From: Collybia mongolica
Taxonomy: Eukaryota > Basidiomycota > Agaricomycetes > Agaricales > Clitocybaceae
Length of the DNA stretch: 64,000 nt
Assembly: GCA_013420905.1 (NCBI GenBank)
Contig: JAAXNY010000004.1
Location: 2,046,001 to 2,110,000, forward strand
Reading direction: 5' to 3'
In this document: positions 10,332 to 21,771 of the stretch, one piece after another
Position numbering within the stretch: the first letter of the stretch is position 1
How the letters are laid out: every line of letters starts with the position of its first letter
Program-made: the position numbers and the translations under genes
Notes under the pieces: generated by a model
What the model was told of the DNA's origin: nothing
The model's database searches: none
Seen by the model: only the letters and a program-made list of their open reading frames with translations

Positions 10332-12423
10332 TTAACCTTCCATCATCTCCTCGGGGGGCGCGCCTCCTTGATCTTGTTCTTTATCTTTCCGGATTGCTTG
10401 CACCACATCATCAACCCTGAGCAACATCCGAGCAGCCTGTAGACACGAATCAGATATTACGAGACGTGATCAGTAAACACGAACCTCGATGGCCGTTTTG
10501 AGTGTTTGAATCTGTACCAATCTTTCAATAATGTGAAGTTTTGAAAGCTAGCGATCAGACATTACCTTGACGCTAGCAGACTCATATAGACCATAAGTTT
10601 TCATATCAACGATCTTCCCTGTCTCGCCGTTGACTCCCCAAGAGTGCTCTCCATTAGCATGTTTGGCCTGAACGCATGTATCAGCATATAGAAAAGGAAG
10701 GTAGGATTCGATTTACCCTGAGCTCAGTCAATACTCGAATCGCGTTCCCTCCACTGTTTTGTACCAACGTTCTTGGAATGATCTCCATTGCATCAGCTAC
10801 AGCCCTGAATGGCCAGCCCTCCACGCCAATAACGCTTCGCGCCTTCGCCTGCAACCCCACGCTGATGGCCATTTCGGTGGCGCCTCCCCCAGGCGCAAGG
10901 GTAGGATTGAAAACGACGTTTCGTGCAACGGACATCGCATCGGCAAGATTGCGATCAATCTCATTTAGAATATCCTTCGATGGGCCTCGAAGGAGAATTG
11001 TGCACGCCTTGGGAGTGGTACAATCAGTGAGGAAGGTGAAGTACCTGAGTGGAAAGGTTACAAGAAGTTCAGGTCAAGGTTAGAAATACATACTCATCAC
11101 CAATCTTCTCGACATTGAAAAGTCCACATTGGGTACCAACATCTGCCTCCCTGAGGTCTTCCACACGATTTACGATGGTAGCACCAACAGCGAGGGCAAT
11201 GCGGTTGTTATCCGATTTGCGCACTCTTCGTAGAGCAGAGACATTATGCTTCTCAAAGACGTGTTGAGCAGTATCTGAGGAGGGTCAGGACGAGAAGTAG
11301 ACAGGAGCATCGGCCACGAGACTTACCAGAGACACCCTTCTCCGTGATCACTAGATCTGGTTTAAATTCAAGGATCTTGTTGACAAGACCCTTCACTTGC
11401 TCTTCTTCAATATCTTGCGCGCGCTCCCAATCCCCCTCCTTTGAGAACTCCATATTGGTTTGGCTCTCGCCCTTTTTGTATTCCAATGGGCAATCGAGTA
11501 GGATGATCCTTGGGTTCTTGATTCTTCTCCTCATGTTTGGATGGGTGATGTCCTTGTTTAACATGACACCATTCAACACCCGACTGTCTTCAATCTCGCC
11601 CCCAGGGACTTTCTCCACGCGCGCATATCTTTTGATGTCAACCGTTTTCATACCATTATCATCTTGTGCAACGACGCGTACTGCCTGGAGTGCAAGTTTG
11701 CACATCAGGTCCGACCATCGAACAATAAACTTAGTCCCAATGGAGGTCTTGATCAGAGCCAGCATCTCTTCGTCATCGTGGATATCGATTGGGATTGATA
11801 TTCGTTTGATGATTTCAAGAGCTTCCTTGAGGGCTTTGTTGTAGGCAGATATAATAACAACCGGATGAATGTCGCGTTGCAGTTGAGACAGCGATTGGGC
11901 TAGAATCTCCCCAGCTAAAAAGAGCGGTAAGATACGTCTTTACCTTGTAAACACACGTAGCGTACCAAGGATAATGACGCTCGTCGTTCCATCTCCACAT
12001 TCTTCGTCTTGCGTCCGGCTAAGCTCAATCATGTTTTTTGCAGCAGGATGCGCGACATCGATTTCACGTAGGATTGCGTTGCCATCATTAGTTAGCCTAA
12101 TAAGATACGGTCAGTTTAAGTTGAAGATCTTTAGACCTTTACTCACAATATGCCTCCCATCGGATCCAGAATCATTTTCAGCATGGATTTGGGGCCTAAG
12201 CACGTTCGTATTACATCCGCAACAGTCTTTGTATTGTTACAGTGAGCGACGACCATTAACAGGACACTAAAAATCACCTTTGCGGCTGTTATATTTGAGA
12301 TCTGCGCTTTTCTTCCAGACTGCCGCTCAGGGGCAGTATCTAAGTTAAATTGCGATCTAAAAATGAGTGACGAGAGAAGGACTGTTGGTGCATACTCATA
12401 ACGAAGACGGGTGCTTGCGACAT
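10332..12423 (-). CDS. CCT3: chaperonin TRiC/CCT subunit gamma
   Basis: Ten exons (12423-12396, 12339-12278, 12226-12147, 12096-11966, 11914-11327, 11274-11094, 11044-10717, 10667-10566, 10511-10485, 10436-10332) join in phase to 543 aa. This is one of eight subunits of the cytosolic chaperonin ring that folds actin, tubulin and WD proteins using ATP. Group II chaperonin motifs are present: [32 protein letters not shown] (ATPase region), [13 protein letters not shown]. The gamma-specific [10 protein letters not shown] and [13 protein letters not shown] ([15 protein letters not shown]) segments decide the subunit. The first exon is only 28 nt and the ninth 27 nt. It converges with RPS2 and diverges from the next plus-strand gene. 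Confidence 0.96.
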
Positions 12424-12763
12424 GACGGGCGAAGGTGGACGATGGCTGTTTGGAAATTTTGAGTTGTCACCCGCGTTTTATATAGGAGAGACGCGTTCGA
12501 TGAAAGCTTACATAATGCGATATGAGTTCCCTAACAAGTTGAAGTTGAGCGCCACCGCATTAATTGCCCATCAGCATTTTATAGCAGCATAAATAAACGG
12601 TGAGAGCTATTCCACCACAATAAACCAGCTCAAGCTTTAGACTTTATTGGTAGCGTCTTATTCAATCATCGGCGTGGTGTTCAATCTCGGTTAATGGCCA
12701 CACCTACACCGCATTGATGCAATCGAACAGGTTTCCAACCCTTAGAATCATTTCCATCTAATA
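12424..12763. promoter_or_regulatory. divergent intergenic region
   Basis: About 340 bp between the CCT3 start (-) and the next plus-strand start; presumably a shared promoter. I see no conserved element I can name. Confidence 0.4.
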
Positions 12764-14439
12764 ATGCCATCTTATTTAGAGACTAATACCGTTCCGGTCA
12801 TGTCTCGGACCCCCGCATTGAAGCCTGCTTCTCGCCACGAGATTCAGCGCCCGGCGTCCCCCTCTCTAAAACACTCTCTACACGCGCGCTCGTTACGCGA
12901 TCTCCGGTCTAGCTTGCCCCTAAAGAGTCCTAGTTCCATCAAGTCTCGTCACCGCGCTGTCCGAGTGCTCCCTGGTCATAGTGGGATTCATATGACACCC
13001 GGATGGAGTCCCGGTTCTCTTGATCTTCACGCCTCTATTTCTCCACTCTCATCCTCACTACCCAGGTAATGTATAAAAGTATAGCGTGTAATCCAATATA
13101 CGTCTTACCCTGAATCGACAGCCTACCTCCCTCGAACACCAGCAAGACTGTAAAGATCAGAGGTGGTCGTCATTCAAGAATGGCTACAGCGTTTCATGTA
13201 TATCCAACCTCAAACCAGCAACACGAACCTCCCCCGCAGGTTCCAGGGGCGACTGCGAGACCCAAGAGGGCCACCGATTTCCAAATTCCTGCACAACTCC
13301 GAGGGATGTATTCAGACAACACACTATCGATCTGCGAGCTCAGGCAACCTCCTACGAATCCGATGACGACACGCCATTGCACCGATTTTAACCTCGACGG
13401 TACAGGACAAGGGCTTATAACCCCCTCTATACTTAATACAAGCATGGCCTCTACACCATTAGCTATGTACACTGAAACAGACTCAGACGCCTCCTCATCG
13501 TGCGAAACTACTCAGCTTGACTTTCCCCACCCGCCGGATCCGATTTCGCCGCTACTTCTACTGGAAGATATTCTGCCCAAAGATGCAAATAAACAATACA
13601 TCGACACGAAATTTCGAAAGTTTTTGGCCGCATACCCAGACAGATCCCTTTTGCACGGCTATTGGAGCTTGAACGCAGGTGCTGATATGTATCTCACAGA
13701 TGTCAGGCATAACTTAGAGCTTGTCAGCGAAGAGTTGCTGGACAGAGTGAATCCTCTCACCCATTTTCAAAATGAATTAGAACCGCACGCGCTAAGGAAA
13801 GGTTTCACCCCTTATGTGAACGGCTCCCATCAACTTTTACATGTTCGGTCCGCGTCTTCGATCCTGCCTACCTGCACTTCACACACAAACCCCATAAAGG
13901 CTATGCGTTTTCGAGAACTGGATACCAAGCTGGAGAGGCCATCGGTTGAATCCTTAGACTCCCTGCAGCGTTTGGGACCAAATCTCCGAAAATTTGAATC
14001 CTTCGACCGCTGGACCCAGATCCCGCCGATAAAGAGCAACACAGAACCAAGATCAACTACATTCATCGACCCTCCGAGGGTCATTGTACCATCACTTGCA
14101 AGCGCGGGACGACGGAGACCGACACGCCACGTGCATCTACCTGTTCCTCTAACGGGACTGGGCCTTTCTAGCACGAGTGACCCCTCAACAGACTCTGGTC
14201 CATTAGCATCACCCTTCCATCATCGTGTCACCAAGAGTCAACCGATGGTTCAAACATCGAACGTCAAACGGGGTGAGGTGCAAGACCCAACCTCGTTCAT
14301 GGATATTACTCCGGAGCACAAGGACCGTGATCTATTATCAAGCACTCATAAGGAGAAACTGAGGAAGCTGTTGGCTCGAGCAAGTAGTAATGTCATTTCA
14401 TGGGGCAAGAATTTGACGAACACGAACCGGCAGAAATAA
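12764..14439 (+). CDS. unknown basic, Ser/Pro-rich protein
   Basis: Two exons (12764-13065 and 13122-14439) join in phase to 539 aa. The first is Ser/Arg/Pro-rich (SRTPALKPASRHEIQRPASP). The second carries a more ordered middle (KQYIDTKFRKFLAAYPDRS, LHGYWSLNAGADMYLTDVRHN, LELVSEELLDRVNP) and a disordered basic tail ending WGKNLTNTNRQK. There is no signal peptide and no membrane helix. The second exon has its own ATG at 13180, but splicing gives a continuous longer frame. I do not recognise a family. Phosphorylation-prone low-complexity sequence suggests a regulatory or scaffold protein, which is only a guess. Confidence 0.7.
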
Positions 14440-14699
14440 CCTAGTGTAACACCAAATCAAATCAAATTGTTTTGTGCCATCATGAAAAACACATTGAGTC
14501 CGTAGATTGTACAAGACTCCTGCGTGGACACAGAATTAATGCCATACCGCCGCGTCTCGAGATCTGCTGTTAATAACATCAGAGTATGTCACTGATAACA
14601 GTGCACAGATGGCAAAGAAAATAAGGGGCAATCCAAACGTAATCAATTTCAAGAATCATGGGGTATGCATTGAAGTAATCGGTATCAACGGTATCATGT
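14440..14699. other. intergenic, nothing recognised
   Basis: Stretch between the unknown basic protein gene and the left end of the next transposon. No gene or RNA seen. Confidence 0.5.
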
Positions 14700-14729
14700 T
14701 GTTCCACGTGCACTTTTAATCATTTTATT
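14700..14729 (+). repeat. left TIR of the 2.6-kb element
   Basis: Inverted copy of 17302-17331, 30 of 30 bases by eye. Confidence 0.85.
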
Positions 14730-15011
14730 TTGAATTACCGCACACAAACTAAGCGTCTCCGGCAATCCCCAATAAGTGATGGCTCTGCTAACATCATTCC
14801 CACAGGTAGACGGGGCCCAAGCTTGCTTGGCTAGCTCTTTGCCTCGTTACTCGTCGTTGCCAAGAACGAGCTCACTGTTTGGAGGGAATTTGGAATAACG
14901 AGGAATCTTATTCATTTTAAATTATTGCCATTTTCATAAATAATGACCTTCGGAAGTTCTTTTTGAAAAGTTTCGCCAGCCCAAACACGTCATGTCACAA
15001 GTAGTCACATC

Positions 15012-16096
15012 ATGCCTTGTAGGATTCTCTTCAACTTTTGTTGCAGGTGTCGCGTGTCTTCTGAAGAGTCCGAGCATGAACATGAGTGCAATTCTCATCC
15101 CATGTACAACTCACAGAACATGCACAAGCTTTGGTATACAATGATGGGACAGGCCTGCTTTTTGGGATACAATTTCAACCCTTACTACCTCCACTCAAAG
15201 AGGGTGAGAAGCAATGCAAGAATGCCAAAGCCAAGACCATCAACATGACCATGTACATTCATGAAAATACTTCTCTGAAACACCTAGTTGGAATGGCTTG
15301 CCAAGCATTGAAGTACAACAACCTCTTATGGATAATTACACCCAATGGCGGTTTAGTTGGACATAATGTGGAAATGAAGTATATGATTGCAAAAACACAG
15401 CTCAAGATGGTGAAGCTGGAGTCCCAAGATGATTACACAGTGCTTTTGCAGGAGGCTATGAAGAAAGTAGTGCCAGAAATCAAGATATTTCTGACCAAAA
15501 TCAAGGTATGTAGTAATCACAAGCCATCTCACTATGTAGACACTACACTAACTGGTACTCTAACAAAGGCATACAAAGAAGGAGACAATAGCAACCTGGA
15601 TTCTGAAGATGACAAAACACCAGCCAAGAAGAAGAGCAAAAAGGTCCTTTCCAAATATATGTGTTTATGGATCATTGAAATTCTCCCTTACACAGGCCCT
15701 AGAACCATCAGCTGAAGAGATTGAGCAAGCAAAACTCATCAATACCCTGTGATCAAAATACTGATGTGAAGACTGCTGGTGCCCATTTGATATATGCTGG
15801 CCAGATGCTGGGAGTGCAAAGGATGTGCATTTGACTCACCTCCACTTACAAATGTGGGCCACTGGCATTGTGAGTGATGTTTGGCCTCATATAAGTGAAT
15901 ATTGACATCATTTTCAGGAAGCCAAAGAAGATGGTATTGATATTGACCACCCACCACACAGCAAGACTTTTGATGTTGAATACCAAGATGCAGCTAATCT
16001 GGCACAAAAAGCAATAGCTCACCTCCCCCTACAAACATTACTATCAATCTTACTGGCTTGTCTGATATCATCAACAGCACACTAAGGGCCCTGTAG
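15012..16096 (+). pseudogene. decayed transposon-borne gene, family unknown
   Basis: Coding character is clear from about 15086 (QLTEHAQALVYNDGTGLLFG, TMYIHENTSLKHLVGMACQAL, PEIKIFLTKIK), then KEGDNSNLDSEDDKTPAKKK, and after an intron LEPSAEEIEQAKLIN. Two in-frame stops follow (near 15750), then a segment with cysteines and LTHLHLQMWATGI, another intron, and DHPPHSKTFDVEYQDAA. Near 16020 the frame shifts to reach TNITINLTGLSDIINSTLRA. Similar proteins with an N-terminal globular part and a C...C/H..L..WA region recur in agaricomycete genomes next to mobile elements; their role is unknown. The start is uncertain. The second transposon is inserted at its 3' end. Confidence 0.55.
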
Positions 16097-17146
16097 AAAG
16101 GGGGCAACACATGTGTCCCCTCTTTCTACAAGGCTTGATTTACCTAAATACCCAATACTGGCAATAATTCCTTCCCCAAACTATAAGGGACTTAACCAAA
16201 TAGAGTAGTTTAAGAAATGTTCAAGGGGGATCAGAGCATTTTGGAAGACAGGATGTGAGATACAGCTTTGGAAACACAGATTTGATCTAAGACACAGCTG
16301 TTGCCTTATTGAGGTTTTACTTCCAACCATGTCCAAACTGTCATATCTTGTGTACCAGTATCCATAGTGCTCTGATCCCCCTTGAACATTTCTTAAACTA
16401 CTCTAATGTACATCTAGTATGTATTCCAGGTCTCTCTTTATTTTTCCTGTCTTTTATTCTTCCCCTATGGGTGATATAGTTATTTTTAAGATCCCCTTCC
16501 TCACTTCCTTCATTCTGACTACATCCCTTTGCCCAACCTCACTCCAAACAAATACTTGGAGCAGTTAATATATACAACAAGACTATGCAACATTTTTGGG
16601 GGCTGTTGGAGGATTCTGTCACATATCCTGCTGGCCTCAAGTGCCTAGCTATAATTTTGCTTTTTTCTTTATGCCATTGTCAAATCCCAATGGAAGTACC
16701 TATAAGGCCTGATCATAATACAATATATCTTCAATTTGTATGTGGGACCTGGCCTGTGCATTCACATTTCAGGTCCTGTGGATGTATCTGTACCCCCACA
16801 CTTATACAAGTAATAGTAGCCTTCTGGACACAGGGAAAGCATGGTATATAGCATGTAAATACTCTGTAAACTAGCATTGATGCATTGCATAAAAGAAACT
16901 AGGGAAAACAAGCCAAATATAATGGTGTGTGAGCTCACTGTGTGCAACAGTAAATGTGCAAGATAGTTGGCACAGCAGTGCCAAACAGGCCTGATGTGGC
17001 ATATAACATCAAACATTGCTGGGTAAGTTTTATTAACTTTGGTTAAGTTGCTTATGATTTGGGGAAGGAATCATGCCAGTGTTGGGGACTTAGGTAAATT
17101 GAGCCTTGTAGAAAGGCAGCACACTTTCTACAAGGCTCTTAGTGTG
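16078..17146. mobile_element. nested inverted-repeat element, about 1.07 kb
   Basis: The ends are inverted repeats of roughly 100 bp starting CACACTAAG and containing an inner palindrome (CCTTGTAGAAAG ... CTTTCTACAAGG), then ATTTACCTAA and ATTCCTTCCCCAAA. The two copies differ by scattered substitutions. There is no coding capacity beyond short shadows. The start, if read from 16080, is CACTAAG, which would fit a CACTA-type non-autonomous element, but I see no clear 3-bp duplication. It lies inside the 3' end of the decayed gene. Confidence 0.7.
16203..16403. mobile_element. MITE, 201 bp, TA target site
   Basis: Terminal inverted repeats of 36 bp (GAGTAGTTTAAGAAATGTTC ... and complement) flanked by TA on both sides (16201-16202 and 16404-16405). 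This fits a Tc1/mariner-type MITE. It sits inside the 1.07-kb element, making three nested levels. A related GGGGGATCAGAGTAG fragment appears near 25553. Confidence 0.85.
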
Positions 17147-17301
17147 GGAAGGTCAGGTGGGCCAGCCCAGCCAGTGCTTTATTGTTGGCTGTGGAAACCT
17201 TTTCTCACTGAGTGACGAAAACCAAACAGATCCACAACAAGTGCTATCACGTGCCGTTAAGAATCCTGGGACCACCTGTACAAAGGGGAGCAAGCTCCCC
17301 C

Positions 17302-17331
17302 AATAAAATGATTAAAAGTGCACGTGGAACA
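17302..17331 (-). repeat. right TIR of the 2.6-kb element
   Basis: Inverted copy of 14700-14729. Confidence 0.85.
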
Positions 17332-17523
17332 GCAAAAGGCATAGGTACTGACTAGGGGTACTTGAAGCTCGGAGACTCTCCACTAGTAATCGCAGCCCTC
17401 CCACGTAGATCTAGGATTGAATTTGACCTCTCCGTCTGATATTTTGCATTAGTATTAGTGGCGCTAGAGTACGCGAGCTATCCTATTATGACCCCAACTA
17501 ACATATGGCTGTACCCCTACTGT

Positions 17524-19652
17524 TTACTTCGCAGGAACGTAAAGCGAAACTAGCAAAGGACATTGGCTTCCCTCTTTAAATTTGCCAGAAATGTACGGGC
17601 GTGTCAATACCCTGCAATGGGAGATTTAGTATACCACATCCCAGAGCATAATAAATAACACTTACACATTGGCTTTGAAGATCTTATCATCCGTCACGTC
17701 AAAAACAAAACTCGTCAATAAAATGTACAAGAAAGTCTTGATCTCGATCATCGAGAATCGCATTCCGATGCAAGACTGGTAAACCCACCATCAGAGACGT
17801 TTTGTCGATTCAAGGACGTATTACGCACACGAGGACCCGCGGAAAATGTCAAAGTATTTGAATACAGCCCTGGTTGTTGTGATGCACTTTCCGGTAGGTC
17901 ATCCCACCGATCAGGACTATAGAGAGGGTTGGGTTTAGTCGTGTTACGAAGGGGACAGATATAGCCCTTACTTGAAGCTCCACGCATCATCCCCCCAGAT
18001 AGCTTTATCTAAGTTGAACCCTTCGACGGCAACGTGGACGAAACTGCCTTTCGGAACTGTCACACTTGATTTACTCTCATGAACTGTTCCGTCACGTTTA
18101 TGAACGGGGTACATTGTAGGGATCTCGTCATCTTGAGTAGCGACACGGATAGATGAATGAACTGGGGGGATGAGTCGCAGAGATTCCCGAGTAACATTAT
18201 CCAAGTATGGGAGGTTTGATATGATGCTGTATAGAGATTGAATCTCGTCTTCAGTCAAAGCAGACAGACTTTCGCTTGAGGTTGGTGCAATGGCTAGGAG
18301 TTCGTTGCGCAGCCGGTTCTGTATCTCTGGATTTTGTGCAAGCAACAACAAAGTCCATGTGAGACTTAGAGAGGAGGTGTCCGATCCGGCAAACATAAAA
18401 GTATTGATATTGTGTAGAATATCCTCATCGGAGATTCGATGGTCGAGAGGGAGATCTGTTGCCATGTTTGATTTCACTATTTCAATGAAAACCAGAGTCA
18501 GAGCAATAATAGGTATGCTGTATGTATCCACATACGTAGGAGACTCAATAAATCCCTACCGAGGAACCCAGATCCGCTTTTCTCTCCATCTAAAATTTTT
18601 CGCTTACTTTCTTGAACTAACTGCCCCGCAACACGGTGAATGACCTCTTGACATCGCCGAACAGTGCGCATACTCTTGTCTGGCTATATATACAGTCATA
18701 TATGCCGTAAGGCGGTGAGCAATCAGTCGAGTCGTGTACTCACGAAAAGGGCGCTGAGATATGGAAGGTAGATGTTAAGGAGTGTTCTGCCCATCCGGCC
18801 TTGTGAGATAGCGACTTCAAACATCTCCTTGTACGCGACAAAGAGTTCATTTGTTTCATCTTTGATGGCGTTGAAGTTATAATCGAAGCCTTGATGTAAT
18901 GTTTGGGGGTGTCCGACTCTGAAGTGTCAATAAACTAACCTGCAAGGCCAATGACATCAAAAGTAGCCCGACTTATCCAATGACAGACGTCAATCCTTGG
19001 CTTGGACGGAGGAGCGTTGGGATTTGCTAATTGCTCTTCCTGAACAATCATATCCATCCAACGATCCTTTAACTCTGCTCCCTTTCCAAAGACGAGCGGG
19101 ACCAATGCACGCAGATTCTGAATGGAGAAGGCTGGTGTAGCTACTCGACGCTGCCGTTTGTGAATCTGGCCTTCTGCAGCCAACATCCCACACCCTATAA
19201 GGCTAGTGATAAGGCTGCGGGACTGCCATGGTTTCTCGTAGATAGTGGAATGTTTCAAGACATGGGCAACCGAAACGGGATCAAGAGTAAGCAGTCGTTC
19301 ATCCCACTATGGAGGGATGTAAGACCGTCGATGATTTAGTATTTATTGCTTACTGGGCCGACACCTCTGACTCTGATAGATCGACCATATCTCTGCACAA
19401 AGGCTTCGTGGACTCGGGGTGAAATGGAGGGTCTGGGGCCAAATACATCAGGGAGGCATGCGAATAGTACAAGTGGTATAAACATTACTCCAATATGGGA
19501 TATAGGTGGTTTTTGAACCAGCCATGTGCTGGAGGACCAGCTATTTGTTGCAAAGGGTTAAACCTAGGGGCGACGAAAGTCTGGTAAATGGCCCATAACA
19601 GTAATAATCCTGTAGCAGCGACGAGATTATACACAAGTACTTGGTAGTTCAT
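17524..19652 (-). CDS. cytochrome P450 monooxygenase
   Basis: Nine exons (19652-19489, 19432-19354, 19306-18940, 18889-18744, 18683-18536, 18476-17972, 17916-17829, 17775-17666, 17611-17524) join in phase to 564 aa. It is a microsomal heme-thiolate monooxygenase: an N-terminal membrane anchor (NLVAATGLLLLWAIYQTF), the I-helix oxygen motif (FMFAGSDTSSLSLTW), the K-helix ExxR (ESLRLIPPVHS), the PERF-like region (PDRWDDLP) and the heme loop FSAGPRSCIGMRF with its Cys ligand. The heme loop is split by an intron just before Ser-Cys. The style (long, AGSDTSS, charged G-helix region) is that of the large basidiomycete CYP families. I cannot name the subfamily or substrate. Confidence 0.93.
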
Positions 19653-19802
19653 GACGGTTGTTACTGGGAAAGGCCAGAGCGCAGTCTGATTCTCTTGTTA
19701 TTAAAAAGACATGATTTAAGAGGCAATTCGTTCCGAGAAGACAATAGATGTTGTACATAAGATCACGTGCATTCATTGGACACGTCGCGACGATATTACT
19801 AT

Positions 19803-21530
19803 TCAATCCGTTTCATACATCATAATAAATCGCTCAACAGTCGATCTTTTCTGCGCCATCGTCGAGTCAAGGGGATGGTTGTCCCAAACGCGCTTCTGAC
19901 TAGGGATCTGATCTGTCAGCTGAAGATAGGTGGGCTGAGCGAGTGAAGGCGGATGTGGGAAGTCATTGAGGTCAATGGAAATACTACTGCCATTCGAATC
20001 CGTTGTAAAGATACTTGAAGTGCTTGGGCGAGTCACCATGAGGTACGGTACAGGGGGTTGCAAAAATCCTTCCCCGTCTGCACACCACCCTTCTGCCCGA
20101 GTCGTCGAGGATAGTGACGACAAGGTTCCGAGGGAGATTTCGCGCACAAGGGAAGATACCGTTTGTGTTGTTCCAAGCTCCCCTAAGCGGTAAGTAGACC
20201 CTCCTGATGAGTAGGTCATCCCCACGTCATTCGAATCCATTTGGCACGGCTCTGAAATGACGACCTTGGACGGCATTCCAATATTCGTTGGGGTCAAATT
20301 TGTGCATTGCCATGCTATCAGAACTCCTTTTTTGATTTCCAAACTTTGAGTCTGAGCCCGCTTCAACTCGTATGTATTTTCGTGCCCATCTTCATCATTA
20401 ACATCAATATCACTGTTTGCGATGGAAGTCATCGAGGACCTAGAATCGGTAGATGAAAAACACTCCATGATGTGAGTTGTAGTCGTCTCTTGCGATGACG
20501 CAGATGCGTCTGATCCTTGCCGAGGTCGGTTCTTGAAACCAAAGATTGATGCATGTTTTCCTACACCATTCAGGCCGTCACGAAGAGATTCAAAGGTAGA
20601 AATAGCAGTAGCCCTATCTGTGGCAAGGAGGGAGGAGATAGCTTCAGCTTGCCTTCGAGTCTCTTCACCAATAGTCATGTTGTCTGGAGGTTGACTTGAG
20701 CTGGTGCCGGAAGCCAATAGATCACGGAGAGCGACGGTCAGTGTTGATGCAATATCCTCCTCCTCTATATGAAGGCGCTCCCGGAACGTCTCCTCGCAGA
20801 AATATGGCCTATTTTCTATTGCAGGTGGGATGAAAGTAGGTCTTCGTGTCGGCGCAGATCCCAGGGGAACAGGATTGGATAGCATTTCCTTATGTTGATG
20901 AAGTCTTGGTTCTACTGGCTCTCGATCATGTTGCCTTCCGTCAAATGTACTTTCGAAGTGAATAATACGCGTCGGCGTCCCACAAGATAAGTCATCGTAA
21001 TCGTTCACAGCCTTGACCAGAATTCCTTTTTTGCTGAATGGTGAGATTAAAATTTCTTTCTTCAACTTCGGAGTCCTACGACAGCGCCTGAAACATACAG
21101 GAAAGAAGTTTGGTTTTCTTGTTTGGATGACGATCATTCCCAAACACAGCAACACAGCAAAAACCGCTCCTATTACAATGAGAGTAATTTCGGCGGTCCG
21201 GACATGCTTGTGGGATGCATATGTGTTTGTAGTTGACGACACACCCACGATTCGAGTGGCGATCGGCTGCGGGGCAATACTTGCATGGATAACTGTTGTC
21301 AGCGTGTATCCTGGAGTTGCGAGGTCAGAATCTGCAGGAGCGCCCGGTTCTGGGTTTAATGAAGATTGACGGGACCACAAGAAGCTACTGTTAGAACTAT
21401 GATGAGGGCGTCGTCTGAGTTTGGCAAAAGGTTCCAGACGTCCGTCGTGGTTGGCTGGGAAAGACCCTGCCAGTGGGCTCGCGAGCATTCCGGGTCGGCG
21501 ACCCATCTGATCAGTCGACGTGGGAGCCAT
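19803..21530 (-). CDS. single-pass membrane protein, unknown
   Basis: One uninterrupted exon of 575 aa from the ATG at 21530; an upstream in-frame ATG at 21545 adds five residues. Residues 1-110 are polar, Ser/Pro/Thr-rich and lack a signal peptide. One strong helix spans about 113-137 (EITLIVIGAVFAVLLCLGMIV), followed by a basic-cysteine patch (FFPVCFRRCRRTPKLKKE). The long tail is acidic and Ser/Thr-rich, with few hydrophobic blocks. The layout resembles fungal wall-stress sensor-like or reverse-signal-anchor proteins, but no domain is recognisable, so the function is open. Confidence 0.75.
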   Translation of the reverse strand: MAPTSTDQMGRRPGMLASPLAGSFPANHDGRLEPFAKLRRRPHHSSNSSFLWSRQSSLNPEPGAPADSDLATPGYTLTTVIHASIAPQPIATRIVGVSSTTNTYASHKHVRTAEITLIVIGAVFAVLLCLGMIVIQTRKPNFFPVCFRRCRRTPKLKKEILISPFSKKGILVKAVNDYDDLSCGTPTRIIHFESTFDGRQHDREPVEPRLHQHKEMLSNPVPLGSAPTRRPTFIPPAIENRPYFCEETFRERLHIEEEDIASTLTVALRDLLASGTSSSQPPDNMTIGEETRRQAEAISSLLATDRATAISTFESLRDGLNGVGKHASIFGFKNRPRQGSDASASSQETTTTHIMECFSSTDSRSSMTSIANSDIDVNDEDGHENTYELKRAQTQSLEIKKGVLIAWQCTNLTPTNIGMPSKVVISEPCQMDSNDVGMTYSSGGSTYRLGELGTTQTVSSLVREISLGTLSSLSSTTRAEGWCADGEGFLQPPVPYLMVTRPSTSSIFTTDSNGSSISIDLNDFPHPPSLAQPTYLQLTDQIPSQKRVWDNHPLDSTMAQKRSTVERFIMMYETD

Positions 21531-21771
21531 GATGAGTGAGCGCACTGCTTAGACGAACGTTTGGCGAGTCCACTTCGTGTTAACACAAATATTAAATAGC
21601 GATGGAGGCTGACGCGGACTCCAGACCGGAGACCAATAATGTATGCGAGCTGCGGCTGACTCCCAAAGAAGTTGATGCTTTCCAAATCATAGTACATATT
21701 TTACAAGTGCTGCGGTGTGTTGTGACGAATAAATACACTAAGCGTAACTCTAATACATTGTCTATATGTAT
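21531..21771. other. intergenic, nothing recognised
   Basis: Spacer between two minus-strand genes. It probably holds the ELL 3' end and the promoter of the membrane protein gene. Confidence 0.5.

Larger units (their letters stand above)
14700..17331. mobile_element. DNA transposon with 30-bp TIRs and nested insertions
   Basis: The ends are perfect 30-bp inverted repeats (TGTTCCACGTGCACTTTTAA at the left end, complementary at the right), giving a 2632-bp unit. It carries a broken protein-coding gene and is interrupted by a second inverted-repeat element, which itself holds a third. I see no transposase and no convincing target-site duplication, so the superfamily is open and the unit is probably non-autonomous. 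Confidence 0.75.

Noticed and set aside
11344..11844. 166-aa plus-strand ORF
   Set aside because: Antisense shadow of the long CCT3 exon.
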